Shown: positions 17,583-27,414, counted from the stretch's first letter. The stretch: DNA of 64,000 nt from Campylobacteraceae bacterium (GCA_027035765.1 JALVUD010000002.1:1-64000); one strand, 5' to 3'. A program made the numbers and translations. Notes: generated by a model not told the origin, from the letters alone.

Positions 17583-18490
17583 GCGATCAAAAACGTCAGA
17601 AACCTCCATTCGGATTCCGTCTGTTGCAGGGAACCCTTCGGGCCATTCCCTGGTCGCTTCATCTGGCGATGATCCGGTTTTTGGCCCGGGGAGCGGCCCG
17701 CTTCGATCGCCGCCGGACCCACATCGCTCGGGTCAACCTGGACCTGGCCTTTGGCGATACCCTCCCCCAGGAGGAGAAAGCGCGAATCATCCGGCGCACT
17801 TACGAAAATCTGATGGTGGTGGCCCTCGATACCATTCTCAATCAGGGAGCCAGCAAAGAACAGATCCTCTCCAAAGTCGATTTCGAGAACGAGGCAATCC
17901 TCGAAGAGGCCATCCGAAGCGGCAAACCGATCATCTTCGTCACCGCCCACTACGGCAACTGGGAGCTGGGAACCCTGGCCATCGCTGCGAAATACCGGAT
18001 TCCTCTTTCCGTCGTCGGCCGCCCGCTGGACTGGGCCTGGGCCGACGAAATCCTCCGAGCCACCCGGGAGCAGTTCGGCGTGCGAATGATTCCCAAAAAC
18101 AATGCGATGAAGGATATGATCGGTGTCATGAAAAGAAACGAGGCATTGGGGCTTGTCGTTGATCAAAATACTGCCAGCAAACAGGGTGAGTTGATCGAGT
18201 TTTTCGGCTACAAAGCCCGGCACACCCCCGCCGCAGCGATCCTGGCCCGGAAATTCGATGCCATCGTTATCCCCGTCTATAGCCATACCGAAGATTACCG
18301 TCACTGGACCATCACCTTCCACGAACCGTTGCCGCCGCAAAAAAGCGACGACTCCGAAGCCGACATTCTCGATCACATCCGACTCCAGGCCGCCGTTACC
18401 GAAAAGGTGATTCGTAAAAAACCCGACGAGTGGCTCTGGCTCCACCAGCGCTGGAAGAATCAGTACGAGGAGCTCTACCGTGCCCCGTAA
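17579..18490 (+). CDS. Lipid A late acyltransferase (LpxL/HtrB family)
   Basis: 303 residues starting at the ATG that overlaps the waaC stop. The acyltransferase signature HYGNWE (H-x4-E) is at about residue 123, with 'FVTAHYGNWELGTLAIAAKY', and 'LVVDQN' downstream. These enzymes add a secondary acyl chain from acyl-ACP to Kdo-lipid IVA at the inner membrane. A weakly hydrophobic N-terminus (about 14-36) may anchor it. The open frame extends further upstream but only out of frame inside waaC. Confidence 0.9.
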   Translation: MSDQKRQKPPFGFRLLQGTLRAIPWSLHLAMIRFLARGAARFDRRRTHIARVNLDLAFGDTLPQEEKARIIRRTYENLMVVALDTILNQGASKEQILSKVDFENEAILEEAIRSGKPIIFVTAHYGNWELGTLAIAAKYRIPLSVVGRPLDWAWADEILRATREQFGVRMIPKNNAMKDMIGVMKRNEALGLVVDQNTASKQGELIEFFGYKARHTPAAAILARKFDAIVIPVYSHTEDYRHWTITFHEPLPPQKSDDSEADILDHIRLQAAVTEKVIRKKPDEWLWLHQRWKNQYEELYRAP

Positions 18491-19184
18491 GCCTCTCTCC
18501 ATCGTGATCCTCACCTACAACAGCGAAAAGCACCTGGAAGAGGTTTTACATTCCGCGAGCTTTGCCGACGAGGTTCTGATCCTCGACAGCGGATCGACCG
18601 ATCGGACACTGCAGATAGCCCAACAGGCCGGATGCAGAATTGAACATGAGACGTGGCTGGGGTTCGGCCCGCAAAAACAACGCGCAGTGGATCTGGCAAC
18701 CAACGACTGGGTCTATGTCCTGGACAGCGACGAAGTGGTTCCCTCGAATCTCCGCGAGGAGATTCTCAAGACACTGGAAAATCCCAAATTTTCGGCCTAC
18801 ACCGTCCCCCGCCTCAATCACTTTTTCGGCAAACCGATCCGCCACGGCGGCCTCTACCCCGATGCGACGCTACGACTTTTTGACCGTCGAAGGGCCCGTT
18901 TCACCGAAGATGCGGTCCATGAAAAGGTGATCACCGACGAGAGCATCGGCGCATTGAAACACCCCATGATCCACTATGCCTACGACAGCATCGAAGAGTT
19001 TATTGCCAAGCAGAATCGCTATTCGACACTGGGAGCCAAGTCCAACCGCTTCAAAGCACTTGTCAATCCTATATGGACCTTTTGGCGTATGTATGTTATA
19101 AAGCAGGGGTTCCGCGACGGCTGGCACGGCTATCTCATCGCCCGGCTCTATGCACAATACACCTTCTGGAAATATGTGAAATGA
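18480..19184 (+). CDS. Family 2 glycosyltransferase, WaaE/KdtX-like
   Basis: 234 residues, GTG start overlapping the acyltransferase by 11 bases. A GT-A fold is shown by 'SIVILTYNSEKHLEEVL', 'ILDSGSTDRT' and the metal site 'VYVLDSDEVV'. The later 'HGGLYPDATLRLFDRR' and 'VHEKV' are typical of the WaaE group that adds beta-glucose to the inner-core heptose. The acceptor is inferred from context. Confidence 0.85.
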   Translation: MPRKPLSIVILTYNSEKHLEEVLHSASFADEVLILDSGSTDRTLQIAQQAGCRIEHETWLGFGPQKQRAVDLATNDWVYVLDSDEVVPSNLREEILKTLENPKFSAYTVPRLNHFFGKPIRHGGLYPDATLRLFDRRRARFTEDAVHEKVITDESIGALKHPMIHYAYDSIEEFIAKQNRYSTLGAKSNRFKALVNPIWTFWRMYVIKQGFRDGWHGYLIARLYAQYTFWKYVK

Positions 19185-20266
19185 AAATTCTTGTGATGAA
19201 ATTCCGCAATATCGGCGATGTTCTGCTGACGGCACCGCTATTCGCCAATCTTCGCCATCATTACCCTGATGCTCAAATAGATGCCGCCGTCAATGCAGGA
19301 ACCGAAACCATGTTGACTGGAAATCCTGCTATTGACCGAATCCATGTCTATGATAGAGAATATATCCGCCGACTCCCGCTACCCAAACGAGCTGTTGAGG
19401 AGTGGCGTTTCGCCCACACACTGCGCATGGAAAAATACGATCTTGTCATCAATACAACAGAGGGAGATCGGGGAGCCTTTCTTGCCCGCTACAGTGGCGC
19501 ACCGCTCACCATCGGCCATCGCCCCAAAAAGAATCGATTTTTGCAGCGTGTTTTTACTCTTGGACTTCCCTCTCAGGGAATGCGTCATACTTTGGAAACC
19601 AACCTCGACCCCCTCAGAGTACTGGGAAAAGAGATCGTTACGAAACAGGTGGCAATCCACTGGAAAGAGAGCGACCGGCGCAACGTCGATACGCTGCTCC
19701 ATAAACACGGCATAGGATCGGGAGAGTTTATCCACTTCCATCCTGTATCCCGTTGGCTTTTCAAGTGCATCGATGATCAGATTGCCGCCGATATTATCGA
19801 TTACTGTCAGGAGGCTCTGGGACGTCCTGTAGTGCTGACCGCCGCCCCTGTCAAAAGCGAACTGGATAAAATTGCCGCTATCAAAAGACTCTGCTGCAGC
19901 GAGCCCATCGACCTCTCCGGCCGCCTGAGCCTCAAAGAGACCGCCGCGCTCAACAGCCTCTCCTCTCTTTTCATCGGTGTCGATACAGCCGTTATGCACG
20001 TTGCCGCGGCCAACGACATCCCCGTCCTGGCCTTTTTTGGTCCCAGTGGCGCCTTTCACTGGGGCCCCTGGGACAATACTCTTGATGAAAGCACTTATCT
20101 TCGACGCAGCGGCATCCAGCGGATGGGAAAACATACGGTATACGCACTCGATTGGGAGTGCGTTCCCTGCGGCCAGGACGGCTGCGAGGGGACAAAAATC
20201 AGCGACTGTCTGATGAAACTCTCCACCCAAACGATCCACCGCCTTATCGAGGAAAAACTTTCATGA
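19181..20266 (+). CDS. Family 9 glycosyltransferase (heptosyltransferase-like, WaaQ type)
   Basis: 361 residues. The start MKILVMKFRNIGDVLLTAPL overlaps the previous stop by 4 bases; the open frame reaches 36 codons further upstream but that part lies in the preceding gene. The GT9 donor site 'FIGVDTAVMHVAAANDIPVL' and 'FFGPSGAFHWGPW' are clear. It resembles WaaQ/RfaQ, which adds a branch heptose, but the exact linkage cannot be told. Confidence 0.85.
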   Translation: MKILVMKFRNIGDVLLTAPLFANLRHHYPDAQIDAAVNAGTETMLTGNPAIDRIHVYDREYIRRLPLPKRAVEEWRFAHTLRMEKYDLVINTTEGDRGAFLARYSGAPLTIGHRPKKNRFLQRVFTLGLPSQGMRHTLETNLDPLRVLGKEIVTKQVAIHWKESDRRNVDTLLHKHGIGSGEFIHFHPVSRWLFKCIDDQIAADIIDYCQEALGRPVVLTAAPVKSELDKIAAIKRLCCSEPIDLSGRLSLKETAALNSLSSLFIGVDTAVMHVAAANDIPVLAFFGPSGAFHWGPWDNTLDESTYLRRSGIQRMGKHTVYALDWECVPCGQDGCEGTKISDCLMKLSTQTIHRLIEEKLS

Positions 20267-21324
20267 TCAATGTTCTGGAGATGGAATCCTCCAAAGGTTG
20301 GGGTGGTCAGGAGAAACGAACAGTCCGGCTCATCAACTCCCTTGATAAGAGCCGTTTCAGAGTCCTCTATGCCGTCCAGCCCGATAGCAAACTACTGAAA
20401 AATTCCGGGAACATCGACGCAAAAGTCATTACGATTTCCATGCGTCAAAGCTACGATCTTCGAGCCATAGCCAGTCTTATAAGAGTTGTCCGGGAAAACA
20501 ATATTGATATCATTTCAACCCACTCAGGCAAAGACGCCTGGCTGGGCACCCTCGTCGGGAAGCTCACCGGAACACCGGTCATCCGTACTCGGCATTTGAG
20601 TACGCCGGTCAAGTCGATTCTCTCCTACAATCTCTCCACGCATGTCGTTGCCGTCAGCCGACAGGTCCAAGATTATCTTCACTCTCGAGGTGTCAAGGCT
20701 GAAAAACTGAGCACCATCTATACCGGCATCGATACAGACAAGTTCCGCCCCGGAAAGGGAATCGACCTCCACGCAACTTTTTCGATTCCCCAGGGGCATA
20801 CTGTCATCGGTATCGTTGCCGTGCTTCGAAACGCCAAACGTCACCGGGATCTTCTGGAGGCGATCGCTCCGCTAGAAAAGGTCTCCCTGCTCATCGTCGG
20901 ATCCGGTCCCCAGGAGGAGAACATCCGCAAGAAGATTGAAGAACTTGGTCTAAAAAACCGTGTCGTTATGGCGGGCCATCGGGAAGATATCGATAAGATT
21001 CTACCCTCCTTAGACCTTTTTGTCCTCCCTTCGAATATGGAGGCTCTCGGGACGGCCATACTGGAAGCCTCTGCCTGTGGGATCCCGGTCGTCGGTAGTC
21101 GGGTCGGCGGCATTCCAGAGTGTGTGATCGATGGTGAAACAGGTTTTCTCTTCGAAAAGGAGAATGTCGACGAACTTCGGGGTAAAATTCTCAGCCTTAT
21201 CCGAAACCCTGATCTCAGGCAAAAGCTGGGGACTAACGCCCGCCAACTTATAGAAAAACAGTTTTCCGTCGAAGCGATGAAGTCCGAAACCGAAAAGCTT
21301 TACGAGAGGCTCTGCCATGCGTAG
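20263..21324 (+). CDS. Family 4 glycosyltransferase
   Basis: 353 residues with GT-B fold. N-terminal 'ESSKGWGGQEKRTVRLINSL', linker 'SYNLSTHVVAVSRQVQDYL', and the C-terminal donor site 'FVLPSNMEALGTAILEASAC' followed by 'GIPVVGSRVGGIPE'. The ATG overlaps the preceding stop by 4 bases. Probably a core oligosaccharide transferase; sugar unknown. Confidence 0.87.
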   Translation: MINVLEMESSKGWGGQEKRTVRLINSLDKSRFRVLYAVQPDSKLLKNSGNIDAKVITISMRQSYDLRAIASLIRVVRENNIDIISTHSGKDAWLGTLVGKLTGTPVIRTRHLSTPVKSILSYNLSTHVVAVSRQVQDYLHSRGVKAEKLSTIYTGIDTDKFRPGKGIDLHATFSIPQGHTVIGIVAVLRNAKRHRDLLEAIAPLEKVSLLIVGSGPQEENIRKKIEELGLKNRVVMAGHREDIDKILPSLDLFVLPSNMEALGTAILEASACGIPVVGSRVGGIPECVIDGETGFLFEKENVDELRGKILSLIRNPDLRQKLGTNARQLIEKQFSVEAMKSETEKLYERLCHA

Positions 21325-22081
21325 TATCCCTGTCCTGATGTACCATCATGTTCTCCCAAAAGCAGGTTTCATCGCCTCTGCCGTCGAACAATTCGAGGCA
21401 CAAATGCGTTTTCTCGCCGAAAACCAATGGCATACACTTACCAGCGAAGAGTTTGCCGCCTTCAAGCGCCGGGAGTTTTCCCCTCCAAAAAAATCGTTGT
21501 TGATCACTTTCGATGACGGATGGCGGGACAACGCCGTCTATGCCTACCCCATCCTCAGACACTATGGACTCAAAGCGACGATGTTCCTCGTCACCGAATG
21601 GGTCGAAAAGGCTTCACAAGCTCCGGAAACCTACGAACCTCTCCAGCACAAAGAGTGCAAAAACACCGTTCCCCGGCATCCGGGCAAAGTCATAGTCAAC
21701 TGGGATGAAGTTGCTTCCATGCAGGACGTTTTCGACTTTCACAGCCATACCCATACCCATGCCGACGGCTATTTTGAAACAATTCCCTGGGAGGAAGAGT
21801 TCACCCTATCGAAAGAGATGCTGAAAAAACGCCTTGATATCGATAGCCGCCATCTCTGCTGGCCTCGAGGCCGGTACGATTCCTCCTTGATAGCCTTGGC
21901 AGGAAAAGCGGGTTTCGATATACTTTACACAACTAAAAGAGGTATCAATGTAGCCAATGGGGAAAGTGAGACAATTTACCGTCTGGCTGCCAAAAAAGAG
22001 GCACAATGGTTACAGAAAAATCTCAGGATATTCAGCAATGCGCTCATCGGAAAGCTTTATGCAAGTGTAAAGCCCGAATGA
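21317..22081 (+). CDS. Polysaccharide deacetylase (NodB/CE4 family)
   Basis: 254 residues. CE4 catalytic motif 1 is TFDDGW at 64-69, with the paired Asp at 66-67, and the His-rich metal motif is 'HSHTHTHAD' near 141-149. Such enzymes remove N-acetyl groups from hexosamine polymers. No signal peptide is seen, so it may act on a cytoplasmic glycan or lipid-linked intermediate. It overlaps the upstream glycosyltransferase by 8 bases, which places it in the cluster's assembly line. Confidence 0.87.
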   Translation: MRSIPVLMYHHVLPKAGFIASAVEQFEAQMRFLAENQWHTLTSEEFAAFKRREFSPPKKSLLITFDDGWRDNAVYAYPILRHYGLKATMFLVTEWVEKASQAPETYEPLQHKECKNTVPRHPGKVIVNWDEVASMQDVFDFHSHTHTHADGYFETIPWEEEFTLSKEMLKKRLDIDSRHLCWPRGRYDSSLIALAGKAGFDILYTTKRGINVANGESETIYRLAAKKEAQWLQKNLRIFSNALIGKLYASVKPE

Positions 22082-22119
22082 TTGAGTGATACAAATTTTA
22101 TGAAAACGGAAAATGATCT

Positions 22120-22962
22120 TTGAACTGTAAAACTATTAAACAAAGGGATAAATCCCATATCAACCTCACCTATATTACCCACTTCTACAACAATCAGGAA
22201 AATATCGATTCGGTTGTCAATCTTTTGAGGCATTATGAAAAGATGGACCCCTGGATACTGGATCAGGTTCAATTCGTCATCGTTGACGACGGCTCGCCGA
22301 TCAATTATGAAATCCCTCAATTCGACCTGAATCTCACCTGGCTGAAAATCACCGAAGACATCCCCTGGAATCAGGGAGGTGCTCGGAATCTCGGAGCGGT
22401 CTACGCCAAATCGGATAAACTGTTTATGTGTGATCTCGACTGGCAGATCAATGAAGAAGCGTTTCGCTTCATGCTTGCCAAAGGTCCGCTCGGACGTAAA
22501 ATCTATAAAATCAGAGAAGAGGGGCGTAAAAAAGGCCACTCCAATATGTGGTTTCTCAGCCGGGCAAGATTTTTACGATTTTTCGGATATGATGAAGCTT
22601 TCAGTGGTGGGCACGGAGGCGAAGACTTCTACTTCTACCGCATCCAGAAATATCATGGGACGCATTTTTCCTACATGCCGAAGCGATGCTTCTCCATCAA
22701 TAGATCACGGCATAAACTGATCGATCTATCCACCTCCTATCATACACTTGAACGAGACCATGAGCGAAACGACGTCATCGGACAGCAAGTCCGGGAGGCT
22801 ATCCGAAAGTATGGAGCTGAGCAGGGATACAGCCGAATCTTTCTAAACTTCACCTGGGAGATTTGCCTCGATCAAGATCGGGAAATAGTCCATTACCGAA
22901 AACCTATCCGAAGACTTTGGAAACCGCTCTGGTACTCCCGATGGCTCTTCGGGTACCGGTAG
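22120..22962 (+). CDS. Family 2-like glycosyltransferase
   Basis: 280 residues. 'NLTYITHFYNNQENIDSVV', 'FVIVDDGSPINYEIP', 'WNQGGARNLGAVYAKSDKLF' and the metal site 'MCDLDW' define a GT-A fold; a later 'FGYDEAFSGGHGGEDFYFY' fits the galactosyltransferase C-terminal type. The only suitable start is TTG at 22120, since nearby ATGs run into stops, so the true start is uncertain by a few codons. It is the first cluster gene with a gap (38 bases) before it. Confidence 0.78.
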   Translation: MNCKTIKQRDKSHINLTYITHFYNNQENIDSVVNLLRHYEKMDPWILDQVQFVIVDDGSPINYEIPQFDLNLTWLKITEDIPWNQGGARNLGAVYAKSDKLFMCDLDWQINEEAFRFMLAKGPLGRKIYKIREEGRKKGHSNMWFLSRARFLRFFGYDEAFSGGHGGEDFYFYRIQKYHGTHFSYMPKRCFSINRSRHKLIDLSTSYHTLERDHERNDVIGQQVREAIRKYGAEQGYSRIFLNFTWEICLDQDREIVHYRKPIRRLWKPLWYSRWLFGYR

Positions 22963-22969
22963 AAAAAGC

Positions 22970-24025
22970 ATGTTAAATACAATAGAAAAGTTCGCTGCGA
23001 AAAGCCTTTTCGCATTACATCCCAAAACAATCGAACCGATCGAAACGTTTTCGGGTGATCCGAAGAACATTGTTGTCTTTTCCAACACCGCTTTAGGCGA
23101 TACACTCCTTTCGACTCCGGCAATCAAGTCGCTGAAACGCTCCTTCCCAAAAGCGCATATCACCGCAGTGATGAATCCTGCCTATACACCACTTTTCCAC
23201 CGTTTTCCCTACCTGGATGACATCATCCCATATCGAGGGAAATATCGATGCTTTTTCCAAACCCTTCGGCATCTCAAAAAGATCAACCCTGATCTGATTT
23301 TGATCTTCCACTCTAATGGACCTCAGGACATCCAACTGGCGGTAATGAGTGGAGCAAAATATATACTAAAACATCCGACCCGCAGTCCGCTGCGCCGCTA
23401 TCTCTCCCACAATTTCCCCCAAAAGGATCAGCACACCATCGAGGACCGCCTCGATCTCGTCCGTATGATAGGCGGGAAGAAACTCGAAAAGACGATGGAG
23501 ATTGGTCCTCCGGATAATGAAGAGCTGAAAGAAAAATACAGAAAATACAAGGGGGCCGTAGGCTTTCAAATCGGAGCAGCCGATTTCTACAAAATGTGGC
23601 CCATCGAACGCTTCATCGAACTTGCCAAACGCATCGACGAGAAAATCATCATTACCGGCGTAGCTTCCGAGTGGGAATTGGGGCAGAGGATCGTCGGAGC
23701 TGTCGGAAAGTCAAAAGTCGTCAATCTTTGTGGTACCACGCCGATTGAAGAGCTCCCCTATCTTATACAAACTTTTCGTGCACTTGTGACCAATGATACG
23801 GGGACAATGCATCTTGCTGTCGCACTAAAAGTTCCCACTGTATCACTTTTCAGTGCCACAACCTCACGAGGCATCGGCCCCTATCAGGATCAACATCTGC
23901 ATCGAATTATCCAGAAAGAGGGGTCATTCATTCAAAAACTGCCGAAAAAAATGAGGGACGGCCGTGCAATGAAGTTGATCCAGGTCGACGAAGTCATTAC
24001 CGCGCTCGAGGATCTGCTCCAATGA
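22970..24025 (+). CDS. Family 9 glycosyltransferase (heptosyltransferase-like)
   Basis: 351 residues. 'NIVVFSNTALGDTLLSTPAI' is the GT9 acceptor-domain opening, and 'ALVTNDTGTMHLAVALKVP' with 'SLFSATTSRGIGPYQ' forms the donor site. It has an extra ~30 residues ahead of the core. This is the third GT9 enzyme of the cluster, which implies three or more heptoses or other ADP-sugars in the core. Confidence 0.85.
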   Translation: MLNTIEKFAAKSLFALHPKTIEPIETFSGDPKNIVVFSNTALGDTLLSTPAIKSLKRSFPKAHITAVMNPAYTPLFHRFPYLDDIIPYRGKYRCFFQTLRHLKKINPDLILIFHSNGPQDIQLAVMSGAKYILKHPTRSPLRRYLSHNFPQKDQHTIEDRLDLVRMIGGKKLEKTMEIGPPDNEELKEKYRKYKGAVGFQIGAADFYKMWPIERFIELAKRIDEKIIITGVASEWELGQRIVGAVGKSKVVNLCGTTPIEELPYLIQTFRALVTNDTGTMHLAVALKVPTVSLFSATTSRGIGPYQDQHLHRIIQKEGSFIQKLPKKMRDGRAMKLIQVDEVITALEDLLQ

Positions 24026-25098
24026 AAATGTGTCTTTATAACGTAACGACTACTATAAAAATCGGAGGCGTTGAAACCTTCTACTGGGAAGTTGCCAATG
24101 AACTAAGTAGTAGAGGATATGATGTTGAAATAGTGTCCGGAAAAGGAAAATATATAAAATATGGAAATATTCCTGTGAAGATGTTTCCATATACTTCAAG
24201 AGAAAAGATCTTCGATCTGGGTAACCGTTTTAAGAAATGGGGTGAACGAATCAGCTTTTTTAAAAACTCTTATTCATATCTAAAAAATCAAAAGTATGAT
24301 TTTTTCTTGATCCATAAACCCCTTGATTTTTTCATCGCTTATTTCATCAAAAGGATAAGCCCTGATACAAAATTTGTTTTTGTATCAGGTGGAGAAGATT
24401 TCTATGGTTTCGATAAGTACTTTGCCAAATACATTGACTACTTCTTTGCTGTAAGCAATGATAATGCAGTAAAAATAGAAAAGAGATATACTAGAAAGGT
24501 AAAAATACTCCCCAATGGTGTAAATACAGAAAAATTCACACCTGACGACGCTTCAAGAGTTTTTCTAAGAAAAAAATTTTCTCTTGAAAATAAAAAAGTT
24601 ATTGTCAGTGCAGGAAGGGTTGTAGGGCTAAAAGGATACCAACTTGTAATTGAATCACTTTTAGAACTAAATGACTTTTATTATGTTCTTATAGGAAATG
24701 GAGAATATATAGATCAACTAAAAAAACTATCTGACAAAATCAAAGTAAGGGACAGAGTATTGTTTTTGGGTGAAATTGACAATAATGATCTGTCAAAATA
24801 CTTAAACATTGGAGATATATTTGTTCAACCAAGTATAGGGAATGAGGCCTTTGGAATAACAATAATAGAAGCTATGGCATGTAACTTACCAGTAGTAGCA
24901 AGCAGAAATGGTGGAATGGTTGATATAGTCAATGAGCAAATAAACGGACAACTGTTTGAAGTAAACAATGTCGATGATATGATCAAAAAAATTAGATGGG
25001 TGTACAATAACAAACAGGTATATAATTCAAGAAGATTTGTAAAGGACAACTACACATGGAAAAAATCGGTCGATATCCTACTGGAAAATATCTCTTGA
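24022..25098 (+). CDS. Family 4 glycosyltransferase, AT-rich
   Basis: 358 residues with GT-B fold: 'IKIGGVETFYWEVANELSSR', 'KVIVSAGRVVGLKGYQLVIE', and the donor site 'NEAFGITIIEAMACNLPVVA' followed by 'SRNGGMVDIV'. It overlaps the preceding gene by 4 bases. Base composition changes sharply here to AT-rich with many AAA, ATA and TAT codons, marking the start of a segment probably acquired by transfer. Confidence 0.88.
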   Translation: MKMCLYNVTTTIKIGGVETFYWEVANELSSRGYDVEIVSGKGKYIKYGNIPVKMFPYTSREKIFDLGNRFKKWGERISFFKNSYSYLKNQKYDFFLIHKPLDFFIAYFIKRISPDTKFVFVSGGEDFYGFDKYFAKYIDYFFAVSNDNAVKIEKRYTRKVKILPNGVNTEKFTPDDASRVFLRKKFSLENKKVIVSAGRVVGLKGYQLVIESLLELNDFYYVLIGNGEYIDQLKKLSDKIKVRDRVLFLGEIDNNDLSKYLNIGDIFVQPSIGNEAFGITIIEAMACNLPVVASRNGGMVDIVNEQINGQLFEVNNVDDMIKKIRWVYNNKQVYNSRRFVKDNYTWKKSVDILLENIS

Positions 25099-26339
25099 AT
25101 CCCGATAAGTTGATATCATTCTTTCTTGGACTGTTCCTCTTTGGATCATTGATCAAAGGTTTTGCATCTATAAAGTACATTGGTTTGTATGGTTCTATAG
25201 CATTATTTATATATATATTTATCAGGCAAAAACATAAAATACTACTATCATATAGATATCATGTTTCAAAGAATAAAATACTTATATATCTACTTATCAT
25301 TTTCATGCTATCGATATTGATATCAATATTTTTTTCATATTCAGACATAAAGCCTTCAATGAAAGAATTCAGAATAGAATTTCTGAATGTGACTATTTTT
25401 ATGATTATATCTATCGGTACAAGTGATAAATATACCAAAAGAATATTTTTCTACGCTATAGTTATGGCTTTTGTGTACAATATTATACTTTATGGATATC
25501 ACTATGTACAAACGAATCCTAATTTTGATTTTTCCATTAGGTTGGAAAGAAATTTCTCAGATCGATTCGAAATGTTATACCCATTTATAATCTCGTCAAT
25601 TTTTATTTTTAAAAACAAACGGGCAAAAACAATATTATCCTCTTTCTTACTGATTGGACTGTTCGGTCTTATCATGACCGGTGCAAGAGGTGGATGGGTT
25701 ACTATTATAGTTGAAACTCTCTTGTTTGTAATTATCTTTCTCCTGATAGAAAAACGATTCATTAAAAAAATCTTGATGTATGCAATCTACGTATTGTTTG
25801 CATCTGCTATTATGATCACATATGTCTACAAAAACTCTTCATCTATACAATCACAGATAAACCTGGGAATCAATCCTGATGGAAGAGAAACCATTATACA
25901 AACGAGATTACCTATATTTTTGGAGCATGGAAACTATATGACCGGTATAGGAGGACCTGGAAACTATCAATACAATAAGTTTTTAAATGACTACAAGTCT
26001 CCTAAAGTTTTTGGCAAATATGAAGGAAAAGAATTTCATTATAATAGCGATGAGCCCTTATTATTGCAGATTTTTTACAAAGAAGGATTAATAGGATTAG
26101 GTACTTTTTTAATTCTGTCTTTATATGTTTTATGGTCTGGTTTAAAAAGGATATCAATCAATTCAGATGTAAAATCAAAATTTTTAATATCCGCTGTAAT
26201 CATATCCTACATTGGTGAATTTTTCGTGCGAGGAATAGTTGAAGGAAGAAGCTTTAAATATATAATCATATACTTGACGATCTTTATAATTTTTTCATCG
26301 CAGAAGGAAGCAAATGAAGATAGCCAATATATACCCTGA
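25056..26339 (+). CDS. O-antigen ligase / Wzy-like polymerase membrane protein
   Basis: 427 residues with about ten to twelve hydrophobic helices and a large loop before the last helices, the layout of the WaaL/Wzy (O-antigen ligase) family. The conserved loop region includes 'GINPDGRETIIQTRLPIF' and 'GIGGPGNYQYNKFLNDY'. 'MTGARGGWVTIIVETLLF' is the usual Arg-rich family motif. Ligases attach glycan chains to lipid A-core on the periplasmic face. The ATG has aaagga 9 bases upstream, which means a 43-base overlap with the previous gene; a TTG at 25095 would give the 4-base overlap common in this cluster. Confidence 0.82.
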   Translation: MEKIGRYPTGKYLLNPDKLISFFLGLFLFGSLIKGFASIKYIGLYGSIALFIYIFIRQKHKILLSYRYHVSKNKILIYLLIIFMLSILISIFFSYSDIKPSMKEFRIEFLNVTIFMIISIGTSDKYTKRIFFYAIVMAFVYNIILYGYHYVQTNPNFDFSIRLERNFSDRFEMLYPFIISSIFIFKNKRAKTILSSFLLIGLFGLIMTGARGGWVTIIVETLLFVIIFLLIEKRFIKKILMYAIYVLFASAIMITYVYKNSSSIQSQINLGINPDGRETIIQTRLPIFLEHGNYMTGIGGPGNYQYNKFLNDYKSPKVFGKYEGKEFHYNSDEPLLLQIFYKEGLIGLGTFLILSLYVLWSGLKRISINSDVKSKFLISAVIISYIGEFFVRGIVEGRSFKYIIIYLTIFIIFSSQKEANEDSQYIP

Positions 26340-27414
26340 GCAGTTGCCTGTTAGAAATGCCAGAAGCATTTCTGTTGTTAATACATCAAGTTCACTATCT
26401 AAATTTTCTGATACCACTTTGATTTATCAGAGAAGTGGCGAGAAGGCTGATATAGAAAAATACTATTCAGTTGATTGTAGTAATATAAAATTTATTCCTA
26501 TATCAAAAAAATTAGTATTTAATTCAAACAAGATTTTCAATTATAATTTAAAACGTATATTAGATAGAATGGATTTTGATATATTTTATGTCCGACATCT
26601 GAAAACCGCGAAGTCTCTGATTAACAATAAACCAAAATGTTCAAAAGTAATATATGAATGTCACGAAATATTTTCAAAGAATAATACAGCTGTTTCTGAG
26701 CTTGAAGAGTTCGTACTGGAAAACTCAGATGGTTTGACTTTTATCAACGATACTCTGAAAGGTGAAATATCAAAGAGCTTCAACATAAAAAACATCCCTA
26801 AAAAAACTATACACAATGGTTGTGGTTTCAAGTTTGATTTTATAGAAAAAGATTTTTCACAAATAAATGAAATATATTATATAGGAAATTTTCATCCATG
26901 GAAAGGTGTAGATTTTTCCATAAAAGCGATGAAATATTTTCCGAATTTGAAGTTGAAAATCATCGGTGTTGGACAGCGCATGAACGAGCTAAAAAAAATC
27001 AAAAATGATTTCAATTTGAATAACGTAGATTTTTTAGGTTATAAGTCTCGCACTGATATAAAGAATATTTTGGCTAAAGCCAAACTTGCAATTATACCCA
27101 ATACCAAATCACTATTCAATTATTATTCAACACCAATAAAACTTTATGAGTACCTGTCTGCATCATGTATTGTCCTCTCGTCTGATATGCCTACAATAAA
27201 GGAGATAATAGTTGACAATAAAAATGGATTCATGTTTACAACTGGGAATATGAACTCCTATATTGATACAATAAAAAAAATATTGGCTAAACCCAATGAG
27301 GAGCTTGCAGCCATATCGTATAATGCATATGAAACATCAAAAAAATTTTCATGGGACAACAGGGCAAGACAGATCATAGAATTTTCAGAAGAGCTGCTGA
27401 ATGAGACTTTTTAG
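26314..27414 (+). CDS. Family 4 glycosyltransferase, AT-rich
   Basis: 366 residues. The C-terminal GT-B half is recognisable ('EIYYIGNFHPWKGVDFSIKA', 'VDFLGYKSRTDIKNILAKAK', 'STPIKLYEYLSASCIVLSSD'); the N-terminal half is divergent. Strongly AT-rich like the two genes before it. It overlaps the ligase-like gene by 26 bases. The sugar and acceptor are unknown. Confidence 0.8.
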   Translation: MKIANIYPEQLPVRNARSISVVNTSSSLSKFSDTTLIYQRSGEKADIEKYYSVDCSNIKFIPISKKLVFNSNKIFNYNLKRILDRMDFDIFYVRHLKTAKSLINNKPKCSKVIYECHEIFSKNNTAVSELEEFVLENSDGLTFINDTLKGEISKSFNIKNIPKKTIHNGCGFKFDFIEKDFSQINEIYYIGNFHPWKGVDFSIKAMKYFPNLKLKIIGVGQRMNELKKIKNDFNLNNVDFLGYKSRTDIKNILAKAKLAIIPNTKSLFNYYSTPIKLYEYLSASCIVLSSDMPTIKEIIVDNKNGFMFTTGNMNSYIDTIKKILAKPNEELAAISYNAYETSKKFSWDNRARQIIEFSEELLNETF

